This document shows positions 1 to 7,502 of a stretch of DNA of 64,000 nucleotides, piece by piece; position 1 is the stretch's first letter; every line of letters begins with the position of its first letter. The stretch is from positions 1 to 64,000 of the forward strand of contig NZ_JASCIQ010000041.1 of NCBI RefSeq assembly GCF_029968035.1, in the 5' to 3' direction. A program made the position numbers and the translations under genes. This stretch comes from Streptomyces cavernicola. Its GTDB lineage: Bacteria > Actinomycetota > Actinomycetes > Streptomycetales > Streptomycetaceae. The notes beneath the pieces were generated by a model. The model did no database searches. It had not been told where the DNA came from and saw only the letters and a list, made by a program, of their open reading frames with translations.

Positions 1-26
1 TTTCCTGCCCGCGGGCCTTTCGCCGG

Positions 27-100
27 GCCACGCCCAGCCATGGGCTCAGGCCACGCCCAGTCATGGGCAGCCATGGGCCCAGGCCGCGCCCAGCGGTCCG
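27..100. repeat. GCCCAG/CATGGGC short repeats
   Basis: The stretch downstream of the thiolase gene holds about three imperfect direct copies of a unit containing GCCACGCCCAGCCATGGGC. Each unit can fold on itself, because GCCCA pairs with TGGGC. It may act as a terminator for the minus-strand operon that ends at 102. No coding signal is seen here. Confidence 0.4.
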
Positions 101-101
101 C

Positions 102-1259
102 TCAGAGACGTTCGATGATCGTCACGTTGGCCTGGCCGCCGCCCTCGCACATGGTCTGGAGGCCGAAGCGGCCGCCGGTGCGCTCCAGTTCGTGCAGGAG
201 CGTCGTCATCAGCTTGGTGCCGGTCGCGCCGAGCGGGTGGCCGAGGGCGATGGCACCGCCGTTGACGTTGACCTTCTCCGGGTCGGCGCCGGTCTCCTTC
301 AGCCAGGCGAGGACCACGGACGCGAAGGCCTCGTTGATCTCGACCAGATCGATCTCGTCGAGCGACATGCCCGCCTTCTTCAGGGCGTACGCCGTCGCCG
401 GGATCGGCGCGGACAGCATCCGGATCGGGTCCTCGCCGCGCACCGACAGGTGGTGGATCCGGGCGCGCGGGGTGAGCCCGTGCTCCCGTACGGCGCGTTC
501 GCTCGCGAGGAGCATCGCCGAGGCGCCGTCGGAGACCTGCGAGGAGACCGCGGCGGTCAACCGGCCGCTCTCGACGAGGGGTTGGAGCCCGGCCATCTTC
601 TCCAGGCTGGTGTCGCGGCGCGGGCCCTCGTCGTGGGCGACGTCCCCGTACGCGACGGTCTCGCGGTCGAAGCGGCCCTCGTCGATGGCGCGGGCGGCCC
701 GCTGGTGGGAGCGGAGCGCGAACTCCTCCATGTCGCGCCGCGAGATGTCCCACTTCTTCGCGATCAGCTCGGCGCCGTGGAACTGGTTGACGGGCTGGTC
801 ACCGTAGCGGGCCCGCCAGCCCTCGCCCGCGTACGGGCTGGGCTCGGGCAGGCCGAGGGGGTCGACGGCCTGCCGGCTGGCGAAGGCGATGGGGACCTGC
901 GACATGTTCTGCACGCCGCCCGCGACGACCAGGTCGCTGGTGCCGGAGAGCACCGCCTGGGCGGCGAAGTGCACGGCCTGCTGGGACGAGCCGCACTGGC
1001 GGTCCACGGTGACGCCGGGCACCTCCTCCGGGAGCCCGGCGGCCAGCCAGGCGGTGCGGGCGATGTCGCCGGCCTGCGGGCCGACGGTGTCCAGGCAGCC
1101 GAAGACGACGTCCTCGACGGCCGCCGGGTCGGCCCCGGCGCGCTCCATGAGCGCCTTGAGTACGTGTGCTCCCAGGTCGGCGGGGTGCACGGCGGCAAGG
1201 CCGCCGTTGCGCCGGCCGACCGGGGTGCGAACCGCCTCGACTATGTAGGCCTCGGCCAT
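102..1259 (-). CDS. fadA6: Acetyl-CoA acyltransferase (thiolase), FadA6-like
   Basis: A 385-residue thiolase that would cleave a 3-ketoacyl-CoA to acetyl-CoA and a shortened acyl-CoA. The nucleophile Cys lies in DRQCGSSQQA. The C-terminal part has the NEAFAS His/Asn-loop region and a GGAIALGHPLGATG block, and a final Cys sits in QTMCEGGGQAN. The N-terminus (MAEAYIVEAVRTPVG) and the VPGVTVDRQCGSSQQ stretch look like mycobacterial FadA6, the thiolase of steroid C/D-ring catabolism. The ATG at 1259 is preferred because GAGGGAGA lies just upstream; an in-frame start at 1292 lacks this. It is last in the operon, 29 nt after the TetR stop. The assignment to FadA6 rather than a generic thiolase rests on sequence feel plus gene order. 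Confidence 0.85.
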   Translation of the reverse strand: MAEAYIVEAVRTPVGRRNGGLAAVHPADLGAHVLKALMERAGADPAAVEDVVFGCLDTVGPQAGDIARTAWLAAGLPEEVPGVTVDRQCGSSQQAVHFAAQAVLSGTSDLVVAGGVQNMSQVPIAFASRQAVDPLGLPEPSPYAGEGWRARYGDQPVNQFHGAELIAKKWDISRRDMEEFALRSHQRAARAIDEGRFDRETVAYGDVAHDEGPRRDTSLEKMAGLQPLVESGRLTAAVSSQVSDGASAMLLASERAVREHGLTPRARIHHLSVRGEDPIRMLSAPIPATAYALKKAGMSLDEIDLVEINEAFASVVLAWLKETGADPEKVNVNGGAIALGHPLGATGTKLMTTLLHELERTGGRFGLQTMCEGGGQANVTIIERL

Positions 1260-1288
1260 GGTGTCTCCCTCTATCCGTATGTCCAGTG

Positions 1289-1879
1289 TCATGTGCGCCG
1301 GGCGATGCCCTCAAGGACCGTCGACAGGTACTGGCGGGCGATCTCCTCGGCGCTGTGCTGTCCGCCCGGCCGGTACCAGGACGCGGCGACCCACACGGTG
1401 TCGCGCACGAAGCGGTACGTGAGCCGGATGTCGAGGTCCGCGCGGAACGCCTCGGCGGCGACTCCGCGCTCCAGGGTGCCGAGCCACGCCTTCTCGAACT
1501 GTGCTTGCGAGTCGGCGAGGTAGCCGAAGCGCGGCTGGTCCAGGAGGTGTTTGGACTCCCTCTGGTAGATGGCGACGGCGGCGCGGTGCCGGTCGATCTC
1601 CCGGAAGGACTCGGTGACGAGCGCCCCGAGGGTCTCCCTGGGCCCGAGCCCGGCGGCGAGCACGGTGTCGTACCGGGCCCACAGGGCGTCCAGGAAGGTG
1701 GAGAGGATCTCGTCGAGCATCGACTCCTTGGAGTCGAAGTGGTAGTAGAGGCTGCCCGCGAGCATGCCCGCGGCGTCGGCGATCTTGCGGACGGTGGTGG
1801 CGTTGTAGCCCTGGGCGGCGAACACCTCGGCGGCGGTGGCCAGGATCTCCTCGCGCCGCTGGGGCGCCGTGCTCATCAC
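1289..1879 (-). CDS. kstR2: TetR-family repressor, KstR2-like
   Basis: A 196-residue TetR regulator. The N-terminal helix-turn-helix (about residues 10-56) reads ATTVRKIADAAGMLAGSLYYHFDSKESM, with a ligand-binding domain after it. The HTH, the IYQ stretch in the middle and the terminal RDTVWVAASWYRPGG segment closely follow my recollection of KstR2, which represses C/D-ring steroid catabolism and is released by HIP-CoA. It lies between SDR and thiolase genes exactly as kstR2 lies between ipdF and fadA6 in mycobacteria. A near-match to the KstR2 box sits at 4009-4028 upstream of the operon, which suggests autoregulation. The ligand in this organism is unknown. Confidence 0.82.
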   Translation of the reverse strand: MMSTAPQRREEILATAAEVFAAQGYNATTVRKIADAAGMLAGSLYYHFDSKESMLDEILSTFLDALWARYDTVLAAGLGPRETLGALVTESFREIDRHRAAVAIYQRESKHLLDQPRFGYLADSQAQFEKAWLGTLERGVAAEAFRADLDIRLTYRFVRDTVWVAASWYRPGGQHSAEEIARQYLSTVLEGIARRT

Positions 1880-1918
1880 GGTCTGCTCGCTGCTGCTCGG
1901 CGTCGCGTCATCGCGCTC

Positions 1919-2707
1919 TCACGCGTGCTGGCTGCTGACGGACAGCACCTCGCCGGTGAGGTACGAGGAGTAGCCGCTGGCGAGGAAGACGATGACGTTG
2001 GCGACCTCCCAGGGCTCGGCGTACCGCCCGAACGCCTCGCGGGATGTGAGCTCCTCCAGGAGTTCGGGGGTGGTGACCTTCACCAGGTGCGGGTGCATGG
2101 CGAGGCTCGGGGACACGGCGTTGACGCGTACGCCGAAATCCGCGGCCTCCAGGGCGGCGCAGCGGGTCAGGGCCATGACGCCGGCCTTGGCGGCGGCGTA
2201 GTGGGCCTGGCCCTTCTGGGCGCGCCAGCCGACGACGGAGGCGTTGTTGACGACGACGCCGCCCTCGCCCGCCGCCTTCATACGGCGGAGGGCGGCGCGG
2301 GTGCAGCGCATGGTGCCGTTGAGGGTGACGTCGAGGACCTTGTCCCACTGGGCGTCGGTCATGTCGACGAGGTCCGAAGTGCCGCCCAGGCCCGCGTTGT
2401 TGACGACGATGTCGAGCCGTCCGCCGCGTTCCTCGGCGAGGTCGAACAGCGCGGCGACCTGCGTCTCGTCGGTGACGTCGCAGGGCAGCGCGGCGACCCG
2501 GTCAGCACCGAACTCGGCGGCGAGCTCGGCCTCGGACTCCTTGAGCCTGCGGGCGTGCGCGTCGGAGATCACCACGCTCGCGCCCTCTTCGAGGAGCCGC
2601 CGTGCGGTGGCCCCGCCGATGCCGGCGCCTGCGGCGGCGGTGACGACGGCGCTGCGCCCGGCGAGCAGCTGGTGGCCGGGTACGTACGGGGGCGGGGTCG
2701 AGGTCAT
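1919..2707 (-). CDS. Short-chain dehydrogenase/reductase, IpdF-like
   Basis: A 262-residue classical SDR that binds NAD(P)(H) and oxidises or reduces a hydroxy/keto group, probably on an acyl-CoA. The nucleotide-binding glycine motif is TAAAGAGIGGAT (about residues 24-35), followed by CDVTD, NNAG and the catalytic YAAAK. The TAAAG.GIG variant of the TGxxxGxG motif is also seen in mycobacterial IpdF (Rv3559c). The start ATG overlaps the stop of the upstream acyl-CoA dehydrogenase (ATGA), so the two are translationally coupled. It is the second gene of the minus operon 3870-102. Substrate is inferred from context only. Confidence 0.85.
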   Translation of the reverse strand: MTSTPPPYVPGHQLLAGRSAVVTAAAGAGIGGATARRLLEEGASVVISDAHARRLKESEAELAAEFGADRVAALPCDVTDETQVAALFDLAEERGGRLDIVVNNAGLGGTSDLVDMTDAQWDKVLDVTLNGTMRCTRAALRRMKAAGEGGVVVNNASVVGWRAQKGQAHYAAAKAGVMALTRCAALEAADFGVRVNAVSPSLAMHPHLVKVTTPELLEELTSREAFGRYAEPWEVANVIVFLASGYSSYLTGEVLSVSSQHA

Positions 2708-3870
2708 CCGCGTACCTCCTTGGGGAGTCCGAGCACGCGCTCGGCGATGATGTTGCGCTGGATCTCGTTCGATCCGGCGTAGATGGTGTCGGAGCGGGAG
2801 AACAGGTAGAGGCGCTGCCAGTCGGTGAGGTCGTAGGGCTCGCCGTTCGCGAGGAGGCCGTCGGCGCCGCAGACGTCCATGGCGAGTTCGCCGAGCTCGC
2901 GGTGCCAGGTGGCCCAGTAGATCTTGCCGATGGACGCCTCGGGTCCGGGCGCCCCGGCGGCGACGCCGTCGAGCATGCGCAGGGCGTTGCCGCGGATGAT
3001 CTCCAGGCCGGTCCAGGCGCGGGCGATGCGGTCCCGGATCAGCGGGTCAGCGGCCGCGCCGTTGCGTTTGGCGAGGGCGATGACTGCTTCCAACTCGCGC
3101 TGGAATCCGACCTGTTGGCCGAGGGTGGACACGCCGCGTTCGAAGCCCAGGGTGGCCATCGCGACCTTCCAGCCGTCGCCGGGGGCGCCGACGATGTGCG
3201 AGGCGGGGGTGCGGGCGCCGTCGAAGAACACCTCGTTGAACTCTGAGGTGCCGGTGAGCTGGGTGATGGGCCGGATGTCGACGCCGGGCCGGTGGAGCGG
3301 GACGAGGAGGTACGAGAGGCCCTGGTGGCGGGTGGAGCCGGGTTCGGTGCGGGCGACGACGAAGCACCAGTCGGACTCGTGGGCGAGCGAGGTCCAGATC
3401 TTCTGGCCGGTGACCACCCACTCGTCGCCGTCGCGTTCGGCCCGGGTACGGACGTTGGCGAGGTCCGATCCCGCGTCGGGCTCGCTGTAGCCCTGGCACC
3501 AGAGTTCCTCCACGGCGACGATCTTCGGCAGGAAGCGGGCGCGCTGTTCGGGCGTTCCGAAGGCGATGAGGGTGGGCCCGAGCAGCTGCTCCCCGATGTG
3601 GTTGACGCGGGCGGGGGCGTCCGCGAGGGCGTACTCCTCATGGAAGGCGACCTGCTGTTCCAGGCTCGCGCCGCGCCCGCCCTGCTCCTCGGGCCAGCCG
3701 ATGCACGTCCATCCGGCGGCCGCCAAGTGCCGTTCCCAGGCGAGGCGTTCGGCGAAGGCCTCGTGCTCCCGGCCGGGGCCGCCGCGCCCGCGCAGGGCCG
3801 CGAACTCTCCGGTGAGGTTGGCGCGCAGCCAGCTGCGGACCTCGGTGCGGAACTCCTCGACGTTGCTCAT
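2704..3870 (-). CDS. Acyl-CoA dehydrogenase, FadE30-like
   Basis: A 388-residue flavoprotein that introduces the alpha-beta double bond into an acyl-CoA. It has the N-terminal helical domain, the FAD-contacting stretch GYSEPDAGSDLANVRTRAE followed by GQKIWTS, and the C-terminal YAGSNEIQRNIIAERVLGLPK signature. The ATG at 3870 (MSNVEEFRTEV) matches the usual N-terminus. The in-frame extension to 4020 is low-complexity Ser/Arg sequence and would run into the operator, so it is rejected. It is first in the minus operon, in the place of mycobacterial fadE30. Confidence 0.88.
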   Translation of the reverse strand: MSNVEEFRTEVRSWLRANLTGEFAALRGRGGPGREHEAFAERLAWERHLAAAGWTCIGWPEEQGGRGASLEQQVAFHEEYALADAPARVNHIGEQLLGPTLIAFGTPEQRARFLPKIVAVEELWCQGYSEPDAGSDLANVRTRAERDGDEWVVTGQKIWTSLAHESDWCFVVARTEPGSTRHQGLSYLLVPLHRPGVDIRPITQLTGTSEFNEVFFDGARTPASHIVGAPGDGWKVAMATLGFERGVSTLGQQVGFQRELEAVIALAKRNGAAADPLIRDRIARAWTGLEIIRGNALRMLDGVAAGAPGPEASIGKIYWATWHRELGELAMDVCGADGLLANGEPYDLTDWQRLYLFSRSDTIYAGSNEIQRNIIAERVLGLPKEVRG

Positions 3871-3885
3871 GGGCGGCTCCGGCTG

Positions 3886-3995
3886 CTCTCTGCGGCTCAG
3901 CGGCTCGACTTCGACTCTGCGGCTCGACTTCGACGGTGCGTCTCGGCTTCGGCTCTGCGTTTCAACTCGGCGACTCGACTTCTCGACGGCCGAGG
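3886..3995. repeat. Degenerate CGGCTCGACTTCGA repeats
   Basis: Between the divergent promoters and the minus-strand start codon lie several degraded direct copies of a unit like CGGCTCGACTTCGACTCTG. Copies near 3901 and 3920 are nearly identical; later ones at 3940-3985 have drifted. On the minus strand this would be the 5' untranslated leader of the fadE30-like operon. No function is visible. Confidence 0.45.
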
Positions 3996-4008
3996 GCCCG
4001 TACGTTAA

Positions 4009-4028
4009 CCTACCAAACACTTGTTAGG
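4009..4028. promoter_or_regulatory. KstR2-type operator between divergent operons
   Basis: The sequence CCTACCAAACACTTGTTAGG is an inverted repeat with 8-bp arms (one mismatch) around ACAC. Its core ACCAAACACTTGTT fits the published KstR2 box AnCAAGnnCTTGnT at nine of ten fixed positions. It lies 13 nt before the enoyl-CoA hydratase ATG at 4041 and well upstream of the minus-strand operon, so one site could repress both. The TetR protein at 1289-1879 is the obvious candidate to bind it. Confidence 0.75.
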
Positions 4029-4040
4029 GAAGGAGGGCGG

Positions 4041-4913
4041 ATGTCCGCTGCCCGCACCGGGCCCGGGAACACCGAGCCCAGGGAACCCGTCCGCTACGAA
4101 CGCCGCGGCCCCGTCGCGATCGTCACGATGGACCGGCCCGACCACCGCAACGCCCAGAACTCCGCGATGACGTACGCCCTCGACCGGGCCTTCTACCGCG
4201 CGGCCGACGACAGTGACGTCAAGGTCGTCGTGCTCGCCGGGGAGGGGAAGCACTTCTCGGCCGGCCATGACATCGGCACCCCCGAGCGGGACGCGCATCT
4301 GCCGTTCGACCGGAAGGCCGGCCTCTGGTGGGACCACTCGGACAAGGAGGGCGCGGAGAGCCGCTTCGCCCGCGAGTCCGAGGTCTACCTGGGCATGTGC
4401 CGCCGCTGGCGCGAACTGCCCAAGCCGGTGATCGCCTCGGTCCAGGGGGCCTGCGTGGCGGGCGGTCTGATGCTCGCCTGGATCTGCGACCTGATCGTGG
4501 CCTCCGACGACGCGTTCTTCGCCGACCCCGTGGTCCGTATGGGCATCCCGGGCGTGGAGTACTTCGCGCATCCGTGGGTGATGCCGCCGCGCATCGCCAA
4601 GGAGTTCCTGTACACCGGGGACCGGATGAGCGCGCAGCGCGCGTACGAGGTCGGCATGGTCAACCGGGTCGTGCCGCGGGCCGAACTCGGCGACCGGACC
4701 CTGGAGTTGGCCGAGCGGATAGCCGACATGCCGCGCCTGGGCCTCGCGTTGACGAAGCGCGCGGTGAACCAGGCCGAGGACCTACAGGGTCTGCACACAG
4801 GTCTGGACTCCGTTTTCGGGCTGCACCATGTGGCGCACGCACATAACGCGGAGACGGCGAAGGACTCGCTCGGCGGCATGGACGTACGGGCCATGAAGGA
4901 GGCCGCACGGTGA
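4041..4913 (+). CDS. Enoyl-CoA hydratase/isomerase (crotonase), EchA13-like
   Basis: A 290-residue crotonase-fold protein that would hydrate an enoyl-CoA. The oxyanion-hole regions are GKHFSAGHDIG and QGACVAGGLMLAWICDLIVAS. The segment GIPGVEYFAHPWVMPPRIAKE is long and His/Trp-rich, as in the EchA13 branch rather than classical FadB-type hydratases. A strong ribosome site (GGGAAGGAGGG) precedes the ATG at 4041; the in-frame extension upstream crosses the operator and is rejected. It is first in the plus operon with two acyl-CoA dehydrogenase subunits, matching the mycobacterial order echA13-fadE17-fadE18. Confidence 0.85.
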   Translation: MSAARTGPGNTEPREPVRYERRGPVAIVTMDRPDHRNAQNSAMTYALDRAFYRAADDSDVKVVVLAGEGKHFSAGHDIGTPERDAHLPFDRKAGLWWDHSDKEGAESRFARESEVYLGMCRRWRELPKPVIASVQGACVAGGLMLAWICDLIVASDDAFFADPVVRMGIPGVEYFAHPWVMPPRIAKEFLYTGDRMSAQRAYEVGMVNRVVPRAELGDRTLELAERIADMPRLGLALTKRAVNQAEDLQGLHTGLDSVFGLHHVAHAHNAETAKDSLGGMDVRAMKEAAR

Positions 4914-4953
4914 CGTACACCGATTCCGTCAAAGCGAAGGAGAACTCCCGCTG

Positions 4954-6183
4954 ATGGACCTCGACTTCACCGCAGCGGAGGACGCGTTCCGCACCGAGGC
5001 CCGTGCCTGGCTCGCCGCGCACGTCCCCGCGACCCCGCTGCCCTCCCTGGAGACCGCCGACGGCTTCGCCGCGCACCGGGAGTGGGAGCGCGCCCTGCAC
5101 GCCGACCGCTGGTCGGTGGTGTCCTGGCCCGAGGAGTTCGGGGGCCGCGGCGCCTCGATCCTGCAGTGGCTGATCTTCGAGGAGGAGTACTACGCGGCCG
5201 GCGCCCCCGGGCGGGTCAGCCAGAACGGCATCAACCTCCTCGCCCCCACCCTCTTCGAGCACGGCACCGACGAGCAGCGCGCCCGCGTCCTGCCGTCCAT
5301 GGCGAGCGGCGAGGTGATCTGGGCGCAGGCCTGGTCGGAGCCCGAGTCCGGCTCCGACCTCGCCTCACTGCGCTCCACCGCCCAACGGGTCGACGGGGGT
5401 TGGCTGTTGAACGGCCAGAAGACCTGGTCGTCGCGCGCTGCGTTCGCGGACCGGGCGTTCGGCCTGTTCCGCAGCGACCGGGAGGGCCTGGAGGCGGGCA
5501 AGCCGCACCGGGGCCTCACGTATCTGATGTTCCCGCTGGACGCGGACGGTGTGACCGTGCGGCCCATCGGGCGGCTCGACGGCAAGCCCGCGTTCGCGGA
5601 GCTGTTCCTGGACGAGGTGTTCGTGCCGGACGCGGACGTGATCGGCGAGCCCGGCCAGGGCTGGAAGGTCGCGATGAGCACGGCGGGGAACGAGCGCGGC
5701 CTGACTCTGCGCAGCCCCGGCCGGTTCACGGCGGCCGCCGACCGGCTCACCGAGCTGTGGCGCGCCGAGGGCGACCCCGGCGACACGGCGCTGCGGGACC
5801 GGGTCGCGGACGCGGTGATCGGCGCCCGCGCCTACCGGCTGTTCACGTACGCCAACGCCTCGCGGATCGCCGAAGAGGGGGGCGGGCCCGCAGGGCCCTC
5901 GGGCAAGGGTGGTGGTGGGCGACGGGCGGGATCGATCGGCGCGGAGTCCAGCCTCAACAAAGTCTTCTGGTCCGACCTGGACATCGCCCTGCACGAGACG
6001 GCGCTCGACCTGCTCGGCCCGTACGGCGAGCTGTCCGACGAGGCGAACGACGCGCCTGCGCACGGGAGTTGGGCCGAGGGGTACACATTCTCGCTCGCCG
6101 GGCCCATCTACGCGGGCACCAACGAGATCCAGCGCGACATCATCGCCGAGCGGCTGCTCGGTCTGCCGAAGGGACGTCGGTGA
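4954..6183 (+). CDS. Acyl-CoA dehydrogenase, large subunit of probable heteromer
   Basis: A 409-residue acyl-CoA dehydrogenase starting after AAGGAGA. It has the SEPESGSDLASLRSTAQR/NGQKTWSS flavin region and the C-terminal YAGTNEIQRDIIAERLLGLPKGRR. It overlaps the next gene as TGATG and pairs with it. In mycobacteria, such adjacent FadE genes (for example FadE17-FadE18) encode alpha2-beta2 dehydrogenases, so a heterotetramer is inferred here. A glycine-rich insertion (about residues 308-328, GGGPAGPSGKGGGG) interrupts the C-terminal helical domain, which is unusual and may be an exposed loop. Confidence 0.85.
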   Translation: MDLDFTAAEDAFRTEARAWLAAHVPATPLPSLETADGFAAHREWERALHADRWSVVSWPEEFGGRGASILQWLIFEEEYYAAGAPGRVSQNGINLLAPTLFEHGTDEQRARVLPSMASGEVIWAQAWSEPESGSDLASLRSTAQRVDGGWLLNGQKTWSSRAAFADRAFGLFRSDREGLEAGKPHRGLTYLMFPLDADGVTVRPIGRLDGKPAFAELFLDEVFVPDADVIGEPGQGWKVAMSTAGNERGLTLRSPGRFTAAADRLTELWRAEGDPGDTALRDRVADAVIGARAYRLFTYANASRIAEEGGGPAGPSGKGGGGRRAGSIGAESSLNKVFWSDLDIALHETALDLLGPYGELSDEANDAPAHGSWAEGYTFSLAGPIYAGTNEIQRDIIAERLLGLPKGRR

Positions 6184-7178
6184 TGCGGTTCCTCCTCGAC
6201 GACGAGCAGCGGGAGTTCGCGCGCTCGCTCGACAAGATGCTGAGCGCCGCCGACCCGGCGGCGACGATCCGGGCCTGGGCGGCCGGGGACACCGGCCCCG
6301 GCCGCGCCCTGTGGGCGAGGCTGGCCGAGGCCGGGGTGTTCGCCCTCGCCGTGCCGGACGAACACGAGGGCACGGGCTTCCTGCCGGTCGAACTCGCCGT
6401 GTCCTTCCGCGAGTTGGGGCGGCATGCGACGCCGGGTCCGCTCGTGGAGACGGTGGCCGCGGCCGCGCTGCTCGGCCGGCTCGGCGGCCCTCTCGCCGCC
6501 GACCACCTGCCCGGCATCGCCTCCGGCAAGACCGCCGCATCGCTCTGCCTGGCCTCCCCCACCTCCCCGTACGCCCTGGACGCCGACGCCGCCGACGCGG
6601 TGTTCGTCGTCGACGGGGACACGCTGCGGCTCGCGGAGTCGACGGGGCCCGTGCAGCCGTCGTCCGACCCTGCCCGGCGGCTGGCCCGGCCGGTCGGGGG
6701 CGCGGTGCTACGGCAGGGCGAGGAGATGGCGGCCGCCGCCGCGCACGCCGCCGAGGTCGCGGCGCTCTGCACGGCGGCACAGGCGCTCGGCGTGGGCCGC
6801 ACGCTGCTCGCGCAGACCGTCGCATACGTGGGCGGGCGCACCCAGTTCGGCGTCGCGATCGGCTCGTTCCAGGCGGTGAAGCACCGGCTCGCGGACGCGC
6901 TGATCGCCCTGGAGTTCGCCGAGCCGCTGGTGCACGCGGCGGCCCTCGCGCTCGCGTCGGGGGACGCGGAGGGCCCTGCCTCGGGCCCCGCGGTGGCCGC
7001 CGCGAAGGTCGCCGCCTGCGAGGCCGCGTACACCGCCGGACGCTCGGCGCTGCAACTCCACGGTGCCCTCGGCTACACCGAGGAGCTCGACCTGTCCCTG
7101 TGGATCCGCAAGGCCCGCGCGCTGCGCACGGCCTGGGGCACGCCCGCGGAGTGCCGCGCCCGCGTGCTCGCCGGCTGA
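6183..7178 (+). CDS. Acyl-CoA dehydrogenase, small subunit of probable heteromer
   Basis: A 331-residue acyl-CoA dehydrogenase-like protein, shorter than the usual 380-400. It keeps the C-terminal domain motifs RTQFGVAIGSFQAVKHRLAD and LQLHGALGYTEE, but the usual Tyr-x-Gly-Thr-x-Glu-Ile terminus is missing. The upstream partner carries that terminus, which fits a complementary alpha2-beta2 enzyme. The ATG overlaps the upstream stop (TGATG). It is the last gene of the operon from 4041; a mobile-element-like repeat starts 23 nt after its stop. Confidence 0.82.
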   Translation: MRFLLDDEQREFARSLDKMLSAADPAATIRAWAAGDTGPGRALWARLAEAGVFALAVPDEHEGTGFLPVELAVSFRELGRHATPGPLVETVAAAALLGRLGGPLAADHLPGIASGKTAASLCLASPTSPYALDADAADAVFVVDGDTLRLAESTGPVQPSSDPARRLARPVGGAVLRQGEEMAAAAAHAAEVAALCTAAQALGVGRTLLAQTVAYVGGRTQFGVAIGSFQAVKHRLADALIALEFAEPLVHAAALALASGDAEGPASGPAVAAAKVAACEAAYTAGRSALQLHGALGYTEELDLSLWIRKARALRTAWGTPAECRARVLAG

Positions 7179-7200
7179 GCCCCCTCCCCCGCCGTCTCCG

Positions 7201-7408
7201 CTAGGGGGCGTCTCCCCGATCTTTGCGGGTCCGCGACGCCTGGCACGCTCCCCCAAGCTCTCGGCTGCGCTCGAGCAGGGAGGTACCCCCATCGCCGCAC
7301 GCCCGAATCACCCAAGTACCTCCAGTACGAGGGAGATCCGGTCGCACGCCGAGAGCACGCACCAGACGCCGCGGCCTGATCCGCAAAGATCGGAGAGACA
7401 CCCCCTAG
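7201..7408. mobile_element. MITE-like element, 208 bp with CTAG ends
   Basis: 31-nt inverted repeats at 7201-7231 and 7378-7408 match at 28 of 31 positions. Both ends are CTAG, so CTAG or TA may be the duplicated target, as for some IS5-group elements. The similarity continues inward (CCGCGACGCCTGGCACG against the reverse of the right side). No open reading frame inside encodes a transposase. The outer sequence CTAGGGGG(C/T)GTCTC recurs at 59392. It occupies most of the 324-nt gap between 7178 and 7503. Confidence 0.65.
7248..7290. repeat. Streptomyces CTCGAGCAGGG intergenic repeat, copy 1
   Basis: The unit CTCCCCCAAGCTCTCGGCT then GCGCTCGAGCAGGGAGGTACCCCC can form a hairpin. A second copy lies at 7426-7467. 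This unit is common between Streptomyces genes. Copy 1 lies inside the MITE-like element. Confidence 0.6.
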
Positions 7409-7425
7409 GCCCAACTCCCCACACC

Positions 7426-7467
7426 CTCCCCCAAGCTCTCGGCTTCGCTCGAGCAGGGGGACCCCCA
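7426..7467. repeat. Streptomyces CTCGAGCAGGG intergenic repeat, copy 2
   Basis: Second copy of the unit seen at 7248-7290, reading CTCCCCCAAGCTCTCGGCTT then CGCTCGAGCAGGGGGACCCCCA. It differs from copy 1 at a few positions. It lies 36 nt before the transporter start and could affect its transcript leader. Confidence 0.6.
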
Positions 7468-7502
7468 CGCACTTACTCCGCCCACCGCACACGGGAGTAC
7501 CC

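Noticed and set aside
61..753. Long minus and plus frames over the thiolase gene
   Set aside because: High-GC DNA opens spurious frames; these are Arg/Pro-rich, lack domains and overlap a clear thiolase.
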